Shown: positions 50,240 through 60,109 of the stretch, one piece after another | How the letters are laid out: each line of letters starts with the position of its first letter | Numbering within the stretch: the stretch's first letter is position 1 | NCBI GenBank assembly: GCA_902806565.1 | Contig: CADCXA010000034.1 | Span: 248,001-312,000, forward strand | Source: Hypoxylon rubiginosum | Taxonomy: Eukaryota > Ascomycota > Sordariomycetes > Xylariales > Hypoxylaceae | Direction: 5' to 3' | DNA length: 64,000 bases | Notes under the pieces: generated by a model | What the model saw: the letters and a program-made list of their open reading frames with translations, nothing else | Databases searched by the model: none | What the model was told of the DNA's origin: nothing | Translations under genes and position numbers: made by a program

Positions 50240-52207
50240 TCAGTCGCGCCCGAGACCGCTACCAAACATCTCATCCCGCCTAGCCTCCTTGTCCCACACA
50301 ACCGCCCCGTCGCTTTTGCGCTTGAAGTACACGATCCGGTGCTCCGGTATGAATTCCTCGTGCGTCGTCTCCGACTTCCACGAGTTCACCGACCGCTCCA
50401 CCACGCCCGAGAAGCGGTCCTCGTAGCCGACTATGTAGTCGCTGCTGTCGATGGCCTGGTCCCACCGCAGCCGGTTCAGCACGTCGCCTGCCGGTCGGAG
50501 TTTCGCGGCCGAGGCTGGTCCGCCGCCGCCGCCGGGGAGCCGGGGGGCTTTCTTTTTCTTCGGCGCCGGCGCGCTGGGTCCTTCGTCCGCTTCCAAGGAC
50601 GCCCAGAATTCCGAGTCGCCCAGGTCGTCGTCCTCGGCCTCGGTCGTATACTTTCCCCAGCCTCTCCCGTCGACTCGGAGCTTGCCGATCGAGAACTGGG
50701 GAAGGATTTCTGCGCTCATCCAGAAAAATTTCGGGTCGAAGTGCTTTGGGTCGCTGCGGATCTGATTCTCGAAATTGTACAGGACGGATTGTATATACTC
50801 TAAGGCGGTTGTGACTTCTTCCTCGGTCATGCACTTCGTGTCTAGGCCGAGAAGATAGTATCCTTCGTATTCCGCGTTCTCTTCACTCAAGTCTTCAAGC
50901 TCGTGTTCTTTGTCCTCTCCGTCTTCTTGCTGTACGAAGCGTGTCGGCCAAATTCTCTGGTTGATGTGAGAAGCTCGTTGGCAGAGACCTAATACCACAT
51001 TAGTACAGTCCTGAGATTTAACCGCATGGGCAGAAGACTGACCAGTGGAAACCAAAGTGAATCTCGATTCTAGCCAGTCGAGGAAGCTCTTTCCCTTAGC
51101 TAAAGACACATCCCAGAACTGAGCGGTGATCTTGATATAGCTCGAGTAAGTATTTAAGAACTCTGTCGCATCTGTGCCCTCTACTAAGAACCGCGACCAC
51201 GTCATCCCGACGCTTGACAGCAAACTATTCGCCCTTTTGAATTCCTCTGAAATGACACGAACCGTAGGGATCGACGCTGCCTGTGCCGTATTCAGGCCAA
51301 GCCCATAGAAACCTAAGATTGCCATGGGTTGTCGAACTCTTACATATTTTAGCTGCTTGTGGAACTCGGGATCAAAAACGATATCATTCTTCCAATCAAA
51401 GGCTGCGTAGTGGTCATAAAACGTCGTGAGGATTGTCGGGACGGATAGGTATTCGGTTCCATGCGATAGCTGCTTGCATATTACTGACAGAAGTATCGAT
51501 ATCTGGATGCCACTTAGATACCCAAGTTTAGCAGCATATATCCCACGCCGTCTGGCCCAGCACTTGATGAAGTGGTATGCTAACCGGAAGGCCGCAGGAT
51601 CTGGTATTGTGCGTCGTAGATAGGAAAGATCTAGAAGCAGTTTCATGTTGAGGCATACACTCGGCGGTATGCTGAAAATGGGATCATCAGGGGCCAGTGT
51701 CTCTACGGCCGCCCACGTTTCGGCAGTTGAGACTGAAGGAAGCCGACAATATCGCAGGCTCATCATGATATGGTTGACCTGCAGCTCGAGGATCGTACCG
51801 AAGTGCTCGTCTGCCCGGAGGATTTTGACGCCCCTCGGCGCAGCTTTGCGAAGTCGTTGGATGGCCAATATGAAGAATGTCTTCGGACTCGTATGCCCGA
51901 CGCAGAGGCAGTCGATAGTCGACGTCGCATCAGAGACTCCAAGTCCATGAGAGCCGATTGGTACTATGGTGAAAAGTGGACGACCACGGATTTCAGTATT
52001 TCCTCCATCCAATATAACCTTCTTAAGGAGATCTAGCGCTGCACTTCTCTCTGCAAGATCGGCATCTGAGGGTAGCACGGACTGCTTAGCAAGACAGGAT
52101 TTCAATTCAGAGATATCAGCTAGAGTCGATGATGGTGTCTTGAGCTCTATTGGTGCGGACGCAATAAAGGGGGCATCAGCCTGCGAAAAGGTGTTATAGG
52201 CAGCCAT
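50240..52207 (-). CDS. Poly(A)-polymerase-like nucleotidyltransferase with C-terminal MJ1316 domain
   Basis: The protein pairs a nucleotidyltransferase/PAP core (about residues 60-480) with a C-terminal MJ1316 RNA cyclic-group end-recognition domain (formerly DUF504; last 88 or so residues, VLNRLRWDQAIDSSDYIVGY, FIPEHRIVYFKRKSDGAVVW). MJ1316 fusions are linked to RNA repair. The core keeps GSHGLGV at 85-91, but the expected DxD reads T97-I-D99, and the third acidic position (before LRYC) is Ser150, so two of three metal-binding aspartates seem lost. An in-frame 54-nt intron (50989-51042; GTCAGT, TACTAAT, TTAG) is likely, giving 637 rather than 655 residues. Exons are then 51043-52207 and 50240-50988. 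A CAG inside the N-terminus, at about 52180, could also be an acceptor for an upstream exon near 52400-52440. An acidic low-complexity stretch and a KKKK/Gly-rich linker precede MJ1316. Confidence 0.88.
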   Translation of the reverse strand: MAAYNTFSQADAPFIASAPIELKTPSSTLADISELKSCLAKQSVLPSDADLAERSAALDLLKKVILDGGNTEIRGRPLFTIVPIGSHGLGVSDATSTIDCLCVGHTSPKTFFILAIQRLRKAAPRGVKILRADEHFGTILELQVNHIMMSLRYCRLPSVSTAETWAAVETLAPDDPIFSIPPSVCLNMKLLLDLSYLRRTIPDPAAFRLAYHFIKCWARRRGIYAAKLGYLSGIQISILLSVICKQLSHGTEYLSVPTILTTFYDHYAAFDWKNDIVFDPEFHKQLKYVRVRQPMAILGFYGLGLNTAQAASIPTVRVISEEFKRANSLLSSVGMTWSRFLVEGTDATEFLNTYSSYIKITAQFWDVSLAKGKSFLDWLESRFTLVSTGQSSAHAVKSQDCTNVVLGLCQRASHINQRIWPTRFVQQEDGEDKEHELEDLSEENAEYEGYYLLGLDTKCMTEEEVTTALEYIQSVLYNFENQIRSDPKHFDPKFFWMSAEILPQFSIGKLRVDGRGWGKYTTEAEDDDLGDSEFWASLEADEGPSAPAPKKKKAPRLPGGGGGPASAAKLRPAGDVLNRLRWDQAIDSSDYIVGYEDRFSGVVERSVNSWKSETTHEEFIPEHRIVYFKRKSDGAVVWDKEARRDEMFGSGLGRD

Positions 52208-53636
52208 GGCCCGGCTTTACTAAGGTTGTGGGAAGACGAGTACGGTGATGATTAGAAAGGATAGGTGCCTAGAAGCAATTCACCGGTTGAAGGAGCTTCG
52301 ACGGAAAGATGTATGTTTCTGAATTGACAGAGTACAATTGTAATAAGACTATAAACGACTGATATACTAAAAACATGTTGATATAGAAACGTGTTCGATA
52401 GACACTTGCCTTGAGAGAGGTTCGTTCTTTTCGCGTGCCATGGCACCGTCACCGTGATCTGAGCTGCGCCACCGTGTCGCGATGAGTAATAGCCTACTGC
52501 AATATCCCAGTGTAGGCTACCCCATAGACTATCTTTACTACCAGGTAGGAGGTAGGTACCTAGCTAGAATCTAGACTGGCAAAATTGGGTCGAATCCTTT
52601 CAACATTACCTATTATGACTGCACTTCAAATCGACCAAGTCTTTCGGCGTAAAGTCTCGGTGTGAGTCAATAAATCGATGTTCGATAAATTGTGATACGA
52701 GTTGTGGCTTGTGGAAATAACGCCAACAGCGCCCCGTCCCGCCCGGAAATCGGCTATGTCTGAAGCAGGTTAGGCGGGCTTGGCTCAGATTCTCCTGATC
52801 TCGTAATTGACGTAGGGGCTGGTACCTAAACGTTTGCCGATCGCAAGTGAGTTTCTTTTTCTTTCTTTCTTTTTATTATTATCTCAATGATATTATACAA
52901 TCCTGCCATTCTTCTCTACGCTTAGTGATCGATCGGCAAGCCAAGATACTACAGAAACCTTCCAATTTAGAACAATCGGGCATAATCTATAGAGGCGTTC
53001 ACGAGACCCGGCTTACGTTTCTCGCTATATTAAAACCCCTCCATGCTACCACGTGTGTGCGGAGAGTGAAATCTCTTGGAAGTTGCCCGATTCGGATTAT
53101 AGAATCTATCATGTATAAGTTCGGGAACGCGCGCGGATGGTTCCGTCGCGAGTGGTGATGCTAATGGTATATGTGTGCTGCGTAATCCGGCAGTTTGCCA
53201 TGTGCGCTGCCTCCCCGCATTACCAGTTACCAGTTATTGGCCGGCTAAGGAAGATGGCTGAATGGTGACAGGCTGTCCACCCCCTTCGAGATTGAATCTG
53301 GAACGCTGATACGCTTCAAAAGAGATTTCATCCGCTCTCCCACCTGCGTTTTACCATCTATTTGGAGAAAACATCCCCGTCTCCGAACCTTTTTCTTGCT
53401 TCCATTAGGATAGAGATGGTCCGGCCTTCTCGCTACCCTTCCCGAATTGGGTCAATCTTGACTCTCTTCCGGTGACGTTATGCTTTAAAAGTCTACTAGA
53501 GCATACCTACCTAGGTAGGTAGGCAGGTATAAGTAAGCTCTCTATAGACCAACCCATTTTGAACTCTTTTCTTCTAGCACCAAGACGTCTTTACGCTCTT
53601 GTCTGTCGTAAATCATCTAGCTGCTGGGCTGCTAGT
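52208..53636. other. Divergent promoter region
   Basis: Separates the leftward nucleotidyltransferase gene from the rightward receptor-like gene. It contains a possible short leftward exon at about 52400-52440 (MAREKNEPLSRQ) that would read in frame into residue 10 of the nucleotidyltransferase, at the cost of an intron of over 200 nt. A CCTACCTAGGTAGGTAGG palindrome lies at about 53506-53525. No further gene is seen. Confidence 0.55.
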
Positions 53637-55150
53637 ATGGATTCTTCTATGGATTCTTCAAGCTTACCCCATAATAACCGAGCTCCTGTACTGATCGGTG
53701 CAGTATGTCTTGTGTTAGGCGTGGCCACTCTCGCCGTGGGACTTCGGCTCTACACGCGGTCTCGTGTGCTCAAACAGCTTGGTGTCGATGATTATCTAGT
53801 GCTGGTGGCATGGGTTAGTTATGAATGACTCTCGTCTTACTCCTTTTAGAAGCTAACTTTGTTCCAATTTCAAAGGCCTTCTGTCTGGCAACCGGTATTT
53901 CGCAATGCCTGAGTAAGTCTCTTATGGAAATGTTTTGATACGAAGTTGACAGCTTCTAATGGTTCGTAGACACACGTAACGGACTTGGCAAGCATGCATG
54001 GGACTTCCGCAGCGATACGCAGCGCGAGAATTACCTGAAGGTTTGCTATCCCTAGATGCTTCATCCAACAAGTACTGGTGCTGACGAGAAGTACTGATAG
54101 GGTTTCTACGTCTCCATTACTCTCTACCAAGTTTGCCTCCTATTCGTCAAGCTGGCCTTCTTGACGCAATACTATCGGGTGTTCACCGTTAGAAAGATGC
54201 GAACGACCATCCTTATTGCCATGGTCATCATCGGCTCCTGGTCTTTGTCTCAGGTGGTCATTAGCATCTTCATCTGCAACCCAATCGCTGGGTTCTGGGA
54301 AAAGTCGATAGATCCCCGATGCATAGCGAACTATCCCCAATGGTACATCAACGCAGCGGGAAACATCGCTACGGACCTCGCAATCTTCGTAATACCGCTG
54401 CCGGTCCTCGTACATCTACACCTACCCAAGGCTCAGCGATTTGTCCTCGTCGGGATCTTTAGTCTCGGTTTCTTGTGAGTGTTGTAGCCACCGAATTCTG
54501 TTCGAGTAGAGCTTAGCTAATGGATCTGTAGCACTTGCGCCATCTCCGTCATCCGTATCAAATATCTGCAGCAAGGCGGCGACTTTTCCTACGAAAATGT
54601 AGAGGGTTCAGCTTGGTCTGTTGCTGAGATATGCTCGGGCGTTACCTGCGCTTGTCTACCTACACTGCGACCTCTAGTCTCCAAATGGATTCCTTCTCTC
54701 TCGAATCGTCTTCATAAGCCAGCAAGGGGTGACAGAAGACGGTCTGGCATGTCCTGCCTAGCTGACGCCGAGAGAGGGAGCAGACATATGCGCGGCAACT
54801 CGGACACGAGCGACATGATGGATATCAAGGATAAAGATGACTTCTTCTACTGTGTGGGCCTGGACGCACGCCGAAGCGACAGCGCATACGGATCAGACTC
54901 AGGTCTAGAACCTCGGAGGACTCGCGATAGCTTATTGAGTCGTGGGACGAGTTCACCGACGCCGCCGCCGGTCGCTCACATCGCGACGCATACTCCTCAC
55001 AGGCCGGCAGCTTACTATAACTGGATGAAGTCGTCTGTCACGACGGAGATCGGTACAGGCGACAACAGTAGGCTGTCTGATTCGAACAGGAATCTCTCTA
55101 GCACCGCGATTCAGGTCCAACGCGATGTCGTCGTAATGCACAAGATGTAG
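53637..55150 (+). CDS. Seven-TM rhodopsin-family (PTH11/SAT4-like) membrane protein
   Basis: Five exons (53637-53813, 53876-53912, 53970-54040, 54101-54474, 54532-55150) join in phase to 425 residues. The order of features fits the fungal rhodopsin-domain family: TM1 (VLIGAVCLVLGVATLAVGL) then LYTRSRVLKQLGVDDYLVL, the NGLGKHAWD loop, TM segments around ITLYQVCLLFVKLAFLTQYY and ILIAMVIIGSWSLSQVVISI, CNPIAGFWE, CIANYPQWYINAAGN, and DLAIFVIPLPVLVHL. A hydrophilic cytoplasmic tail of about 175 residues rich in Ser/Asp/Arg follows. No CFEM domain is present at the N-terminus. Members are plasma-membrane proteins, some signalling during surface sensing; the ligand is unknown. Confident as to family, not as to function. 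Confidence 0.9.
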
Positions 55151-55621
55151 ATAGACTATCCTTTGGAAGGAGAATCAATATACTGCCTAGACAAGATTGG
55201 TGTTATCCATTAAGTAAAGGACGCAAGCCTACGAAGGTCTACAGTCACGATAGTTCGAGATAAGCAGTGTAGCCCAGGTGTTTGACCTCGATGGTGCTCT
55301 ACAGTCACGGCAGGTCGATGGAACGTGTGCGAGCGTGTGTATTATTCCCTAAAAGACGGCCATGTTGCCAAACTCCCTTCCCGCGATCCTACCACTATCT
55401 CCCTTCACTCCCGAGCGGACTTGACTAGCCATCCATCGACGGTCTTCTTAGTTCGGCTTGCGCGACGACCTAGTACGTAACGGTATAAGTTAGCTAAATA
55501 ATTACTGCCATGTTTGTTGTGATATCTGCCATACCTAATCGGTTTGAGCTTGGACGGCTGTCAGCTCGACCGAAGAGCTGTTCTCCCCGCGGTTCTCCGC
55601 GACGCGACGCTTCTCTCGGTA
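55151..55621. other. Intergenic, no gene seen
   Basis: Short tail-to-tail region. A direct repeat (CTACAGTCACG followed by a TAGTTCGAG/CAGGTCGAT-like block) occurs at about 55240-55250 and 55300-55310. Confidence 0.55.
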
Positions 55622-55792
55622 CTAGAAAAGGTAGGCAGCCGCGATGCCGATAACCAAGACGGAGCCGGCGAGAATGAAGGCGATCATGGACGCCAGGGGG
55701 TCAGGGACGGGTCCCTGGGTTCCGTCGGGCTCGGGGTACTGAGTAGCGACGACGAAAGTGATGCAGATCATCATTGCTTTGATTCGAGACAT
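55622..55792 (-). CDS. Small membrane protein, 56 aa
   Basis: Two hydrophobic helices, MMICITFVVA near the N-terminus and MIAFILAGSVLVIGIAAAYL at the C-terminus, flank a short Pro/Asp/Gly loop (YPEPDGTQGPVPDPLA). The first helix could be a signal peptide or a second transmembrane segment. The start is chosen because the leader just before it is a typical fungal A/C-rich UTR (ACAAAACAAAACC..., ending CCGATCAAGATGTC). That favours expression. The frame stays open upstream but encodes implausible sequence. I do not recognise a family. Confidence 0.5.
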   Translation of the reverse strand: MSRIKAMMICITFVVATQYPEPDGTQGPVPDPLASMIAFILAGSVLVIGIAAAYLF

Positions 55793-56272
55793 CTTGATCG
55801 GTGGGTTTTGAAGTTTGATATGTTTCTGATGACTTTGAGTATGGGTTTTGTTTTGTTTTTGATGAAATCGAAGAAGTGTTGATCTGGTAAATGTTGCATA
55901 AGAGTTACGCATCTGGGGAAAGAAATGGTGGGCAGGTAAGCGGGTCACACACCTCTATGAGTCGACAACAAGTAAAAAAGTATCATAAGAGGCGGGTACC
56001 GGGCACCAGGCACTGTTGTCTATTTACGGGACTATGGACATTCACGTCCTGGCTCATTATCAAGCCCGTTAAATCACGGAGACAGTCCGTTCAAAGACCC
56101 GGACCTGGACCCGGACCCGGACCCGGGCCCGGACCCGGTGCCGGGACCACATGAGTGCTTACAGGCCGTAGAACAGCACTACTAGGAGCATTAATATCAA
56201 ATTTGGGTATGTATATTCTATTTCGTCACCTGCTTCAACTTTTACATGAGCTTAAGGAGGGATAAGGCGATG
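55793..56272. other. Intergenic with GC-rich hexamer array
   Basis: Contains the leader of the small membrane protein and a GGACCC array (listed separately). The last part should be the 3' UTR of the leftward glycosyltransferase. Confidence 0.55.
56096..56148. repeat. GGACCC hexamer array
   Basis: About eight imperfect GGACCC/GGACCT/GGGCCC units in 53 bp. The array is strongly GC-rich inside a window of roughly average GC. Confidence 0.9.
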
Positions 56273-57462
56273 TCATATTCCTGAGGGCAGTCTCATACAC
56301 ACATCGTGGAATAGCGCTTCACACCGAGCGCTTTTCACAATATTTCCTGTCGTCCCCTTCGAATTCTCGAATCCCGATTCGTCGCTCGTTTCGCCTTGCC
56401 CATCCCCAACGTGTACCGCACTCAGGTAGCCTGAGCCAACCGGAGGTTCGTAGTGGTTAAATAACTGAGGGTTGACTACAAGACACTTTAGTTTTTCCTC
56501 CTTGCAATACCCAGATAACGCGACGTCGAACGCCTCATCAGCCCCTTTCGATAACAGGCTAACCATCTTCCGCGCGCCCCTTTTCGTCACGCCGTACCCG
56601 AAAGTACATACAGTTAGTAACGATGACTGCACCTGACGATGTCCCTCGACCAGCCTATCCCTTAGAAACGCTTTCGACCACCCCGAGTATAGCTCAGTCT
56701 CGCAACGAGAATCGTCCGCAAAGATACGAGGCGGCGGCATCTCGTCTACGATCAGAGAGCCACAATGGCCTAGCCACAATACATCCCAATCGATACCGAA
56801 CGGCATAGGATCGCTTTCGTTAACTCCAGTATAAGCCCGAACATTATCTGAAACGAGGCTCATCTGTACCTTTATCCGAACATCCCAGTCGACATCGTCT
56901 TCAACAATGAGAGCTGTTTCGAAGTCCGAGGCAATAACGAACTTGAGAAGGTCGAGGTGCGCCAGCCATGCTCTCGCCGAGCCGTAAGCTGGTAGTTTAG
57001 CACCTCTATCCGCGCCGATACTCTGGAATACCTGAACATGCTCATCGGAGACCTGTCCCTGCGGCGGAATAGTAAATTCAAGCCCCGAAAGACTCGCAGC
57101 AGCTTCGAGGCCTCGAGTTCGCCAGCTTGGCTGAGTCGAAAGAGCTAGTAGCTTCTGAAACTACAATAAGATCAACATACAATACAACACATCGGCGTTG
57201 GACCGGGAAAGGGGCTTGACGCTGGGGGAGTTGGAGGAGCTGGTAGAGAGCTGCTTACCCCGAGCGTAGAATTTCTCGCAACATCTCTGGGAGAAGAACT
57301 TTGACGACTTGGCTCGAATTGTGTACGCAATCCCGAGAAGACATTATACTGACTCTCCAGTAGCCCTAGCACTAGTAGCACGGAGAGTATGATGGCCAAG
57401 CCAACACACTTTCTGCTACGTATAGCACCTCCACGGTTTATCCAGTTCGAATGACGCAGCAT
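56273..57462 (-). CDS. Glycosyltransferase family 25-like protein, type II membrane
   Basis: Two exons (57259-57462, 56273-57160) join in phase to 363 residues. The start at MLRHSN is chosen because it gives a classic signal anchor: short basic tail (IRSRKC) then VGLAIILSVLLVLGLL. Two further in-frame ATGs lie upstream, to 57591. The lumenal part keeps GT25 (LPS glycosyltransferase) features: NSTLGFQKLLALS, RTRGLEAAASLSGLEFTIPP, a metal-binding-type ALIVEDDVDWDVRI, and DVLWLGHCG. It should act in the Golgi or ER on a glycan; donor and acceptor are unknown. Exon 2 has a single continuous frame, although much of it precedes its first ATG. Confidence 0.85.
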
Positions 57463-58282
57463 ATTACGACCGCAAATAAAAGCAATATAGGTTGAAACCA
57501 AAATACTATGTATATATTTAAGAGTTGGCATAAAAGGAGGGCTTATGAGGAACATCTTGATACGCATAAGAGGGAGAAGATAAAGGGCCAAGTCGATAAA
57601 TACTATAGACTAGACGCGGCATGCTAAGCGCCTTGTGAATTAAGCCTACGCTGGATCGTGTTGGCTGTCGCTACGTGAATGACTGCGCCGGTTGGATATC
57701 CCATACAATATAGAAGATTTTATATGCCATCTAGCATATTATTGGGCATAACTACTTGTTGGTGTACCATCTACGTCGCGGGTATGGTTGCCAGGAGACA
57801 CCTGAAACGATACCTTCTACTATCACCAAGCTTCCAACAACGGCGGTGTATCTGAGATTTTTGGTCGGTCCGAGTTTTAAGGGGGTTATGATAACTCAGC
57901 ACTGAGCTTCCCGAAATACTATGAACACGAAGGATACCGGCCTCGGGCAGGTAAATATCGGTTAGATGTGTGGTTGGTTCAGCTTGATGCCTAAATGGCA
58001 TGTAAGCGCCTTGAACCATACTGTTGGTAATGAACAATGCAACCGTACCATGGTACTGTAACTCGTGCTTCCTAATTAGGATGGATAGCTGCGGCTCGAA
58101 CAACGAACAAGTCATCGCCTAACAAGTAGGCAATTTTAATATGGGTACGACGCCAGTTCAATCAGTCCAAATAGATACGACTCGCTTGTCTGATGATACT
58201 CAATGGTGCACATCTCCTCAGATCGGTCTGCCATTCCATAAAGCTAAGAAGCCGCAATAAACTTGCCAGAAGCAACTCAAAG
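57463..58282. other. Divergent promoter region, no gene seen
   Basis: Separates the leftward glycosyltransferase gene from the rightward surface-protein gene. Its first 130 bp could be coding if the glycosyltransferase starts upstream at 57591. The minus frame at 57771-58115 has no recognisable feature. Confidence 0.55.
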
Positions 58283-59201
58283 ATGTTAAATCTTCTTCAG
58301 CTTCTCTTGGCTGCTTGTCTACTTGTCATCGCGCAAGACAATAGACCACCAGATCCAAACAACCATTTTATTTATCCTCCGCTCCCGGGGCCCCAGTTCA
58401 GCAACGATCCAACCGTCTTCGAATCGAACCTCAATTTTATCATTGGGAAGAAACAAAATCAGCCGTTCAAATGGGAATCCAATATGACTAACATGTCAAT
58501 ATTGTTGATTCAGGAGGGGAACCCAGAGTCGATCCAGCAGCATGAACTTACTGGTTTGTACTCCTGAAGCTCGAGCAACTATCAGGTTGATTGTATTGGC
58601 TAATACAAATGAAGAATGCATCCCAGGCTCCGATAACTACTTCTATTGGGACGGTAATATAGGTTCTATTGACCTGAAGAACGGTTCGCAAGCCTTCCTG
58701 GGGGCCTACAATTGCTCCAATCCGACTACCCCTATTTTCTTTTCGCACTACATCAACCTTATCGAGGCGCCCCCAATATCGAAACCATCCAGTATTTCTA
58801 CGGCTAGGACTTCAAGCTTTTCGTTTTCGTTTTCAACATCAATGGCCACAACCGCAACATCGCCGTCCATAGTCACACCCACGTCTACAGCATCCCCTTC
58901 CAATGGTCCCTCCAATGCCGCCGCCATCGGTGGTGGCATTGGCGGTGGCCTTGGAGGCGCTCTACTATTGATCGCTATAGTGTTTGCCTTCTGGAAATAC
59001 CGAAGCAAGCAAGGCAGAGACCGGCAGCAACAGCCGGGCTGGGCGAACAACCAAGACTACAATACCATGGCTCAGAATTACAGCCCAAACTTGTATAAAT
59101 CACCTCCCCCGACAGAAATCGATTCCCAGCCGCAAGCCGAGTACCCGTCCAATATTCGATGTGGAACGAATCCTGAGAGACGATTGTACGAAGTGGAATG
59201 A
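58283..59201 (+). CDS. Secreted, single-pass cell-surface protein
   Basis: Two exons (58283-58553, 58627-59201) give 281 residues. A clear signal peptide (MLNLLQLLLAACLLVIAQ) is followed by a lumenal domain with N-glycosylation sites (NMTN, NGS, NCS) and a beta-rich FKWESNMTNMSILLIQEGNP block resembling fungal KRE9/KNH-type Ig-like modules. A Ser/Thr/Pro-rich stalk follows at about 165-200. Then comes one transmembrane helix (GGALLLIAIVFAFWKYRSK) and a Gln/Tyr/Pro-rich cytoplasmic tail. The layout resembles fungal Wsc/Mid2-like wall sensors or putative surface proteins. I chose CCCAG as acceptor (branch GGCTAAT), giving LTGSDNYFYWDG; AAG eleven bases earlier is an alternative. The family is not certain. 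Confidence 0.75.
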
Positions 59202-60109
59202 GACGACGAGATGAGTTGTGGGATTATAGCTACGAGACCAATGAGAGCACCGGCGTTATTGCTGCCAATATTACTGTATTAACTTATTATTACCTTACGA
59301 AGCGATGTCATATACTTAATAAGAATCCTATATTTCAGCTGACTCGAGAACTGGGTACATCTAGAATACCTCGTTATAGTACGTTGTGATCGGACGCTAG
59401 CTAGGACCATCCGGCCAAGCACCAAAAGACTCCCTTGCCATTGCTCTCCGAGTACCTTGCTACTGCTGTAAGCATCACTTAGAGAAGTTCCAGTTTAATC
59501 CAATACAACTTTGCTTTTCGCCTGCTCCCTCCGTCGGTTGTGGCCCGCCTCGAAATCCCCTTTCCGATCTCCTGAAGCGAAATGTCCTGCTCCTTAGCCA
59601 ACAACTTCTTCTACGACTCTACCATGATCTCCCTACCGCCACCCTCCTCGCCGTAGCACATCTCCAGAACGCCCTTGTCGTTTTCCGTCGGCCTGATTTT
59701 CCTCCGGCACCCTTGCACTCTTCGCTCTCAACCCGACATACGATAAACCCCTCCCCACGACGAAATCCGCAGACTACAGGTACGTCGTGCTACACTCGAT
59801 GATCTCCCCTCGCCGGTGCAGTCCCCGCAGACGATAAGCAGTGCGAGAACCTATCCGAAATCGGCGGCGATTGCACATACTGCTCGAATAAGAGCTTCTG
59901 GAGCGCGGCCGTCGCACGTCCTAATGCTAGGGGACGAGCGAGAGTGAAGGAGGCTATACGTGGAGGCGGCCAGTTCGTCTCCTTCGCCTTACCCTCGACT
60001 CCACCTTGATCAAGAGCACCCGGGGCGGTACCACAAGACTCCCCTGGCATCGGCTTCCAGAGTGTCCGGACGACTATTATAGACGTTCTGTAGTGCATCA
60101 ATTTCCGTT
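59202..60109. other. Intergenic with possible degenerate sequence
   Basis: No gene is seen. Between about 59520 and 60090 the plus strand is GC-richer and reads in broken frames, such as 59840-60005 (GGDCTYCSNKSFWSAAVARP), suggesting a decayed gene. The end of the region holds the 3' UTR of the leftward desaturase. Confidence 0.5.

Noticed and set aside
50280..50834. 184-codon minus frame and 154-codon plus frame
   Set aside because: Shadows of the MJ1316/linker part of the nucleotidyltransferase gene; Arg-rich translations without motifs.
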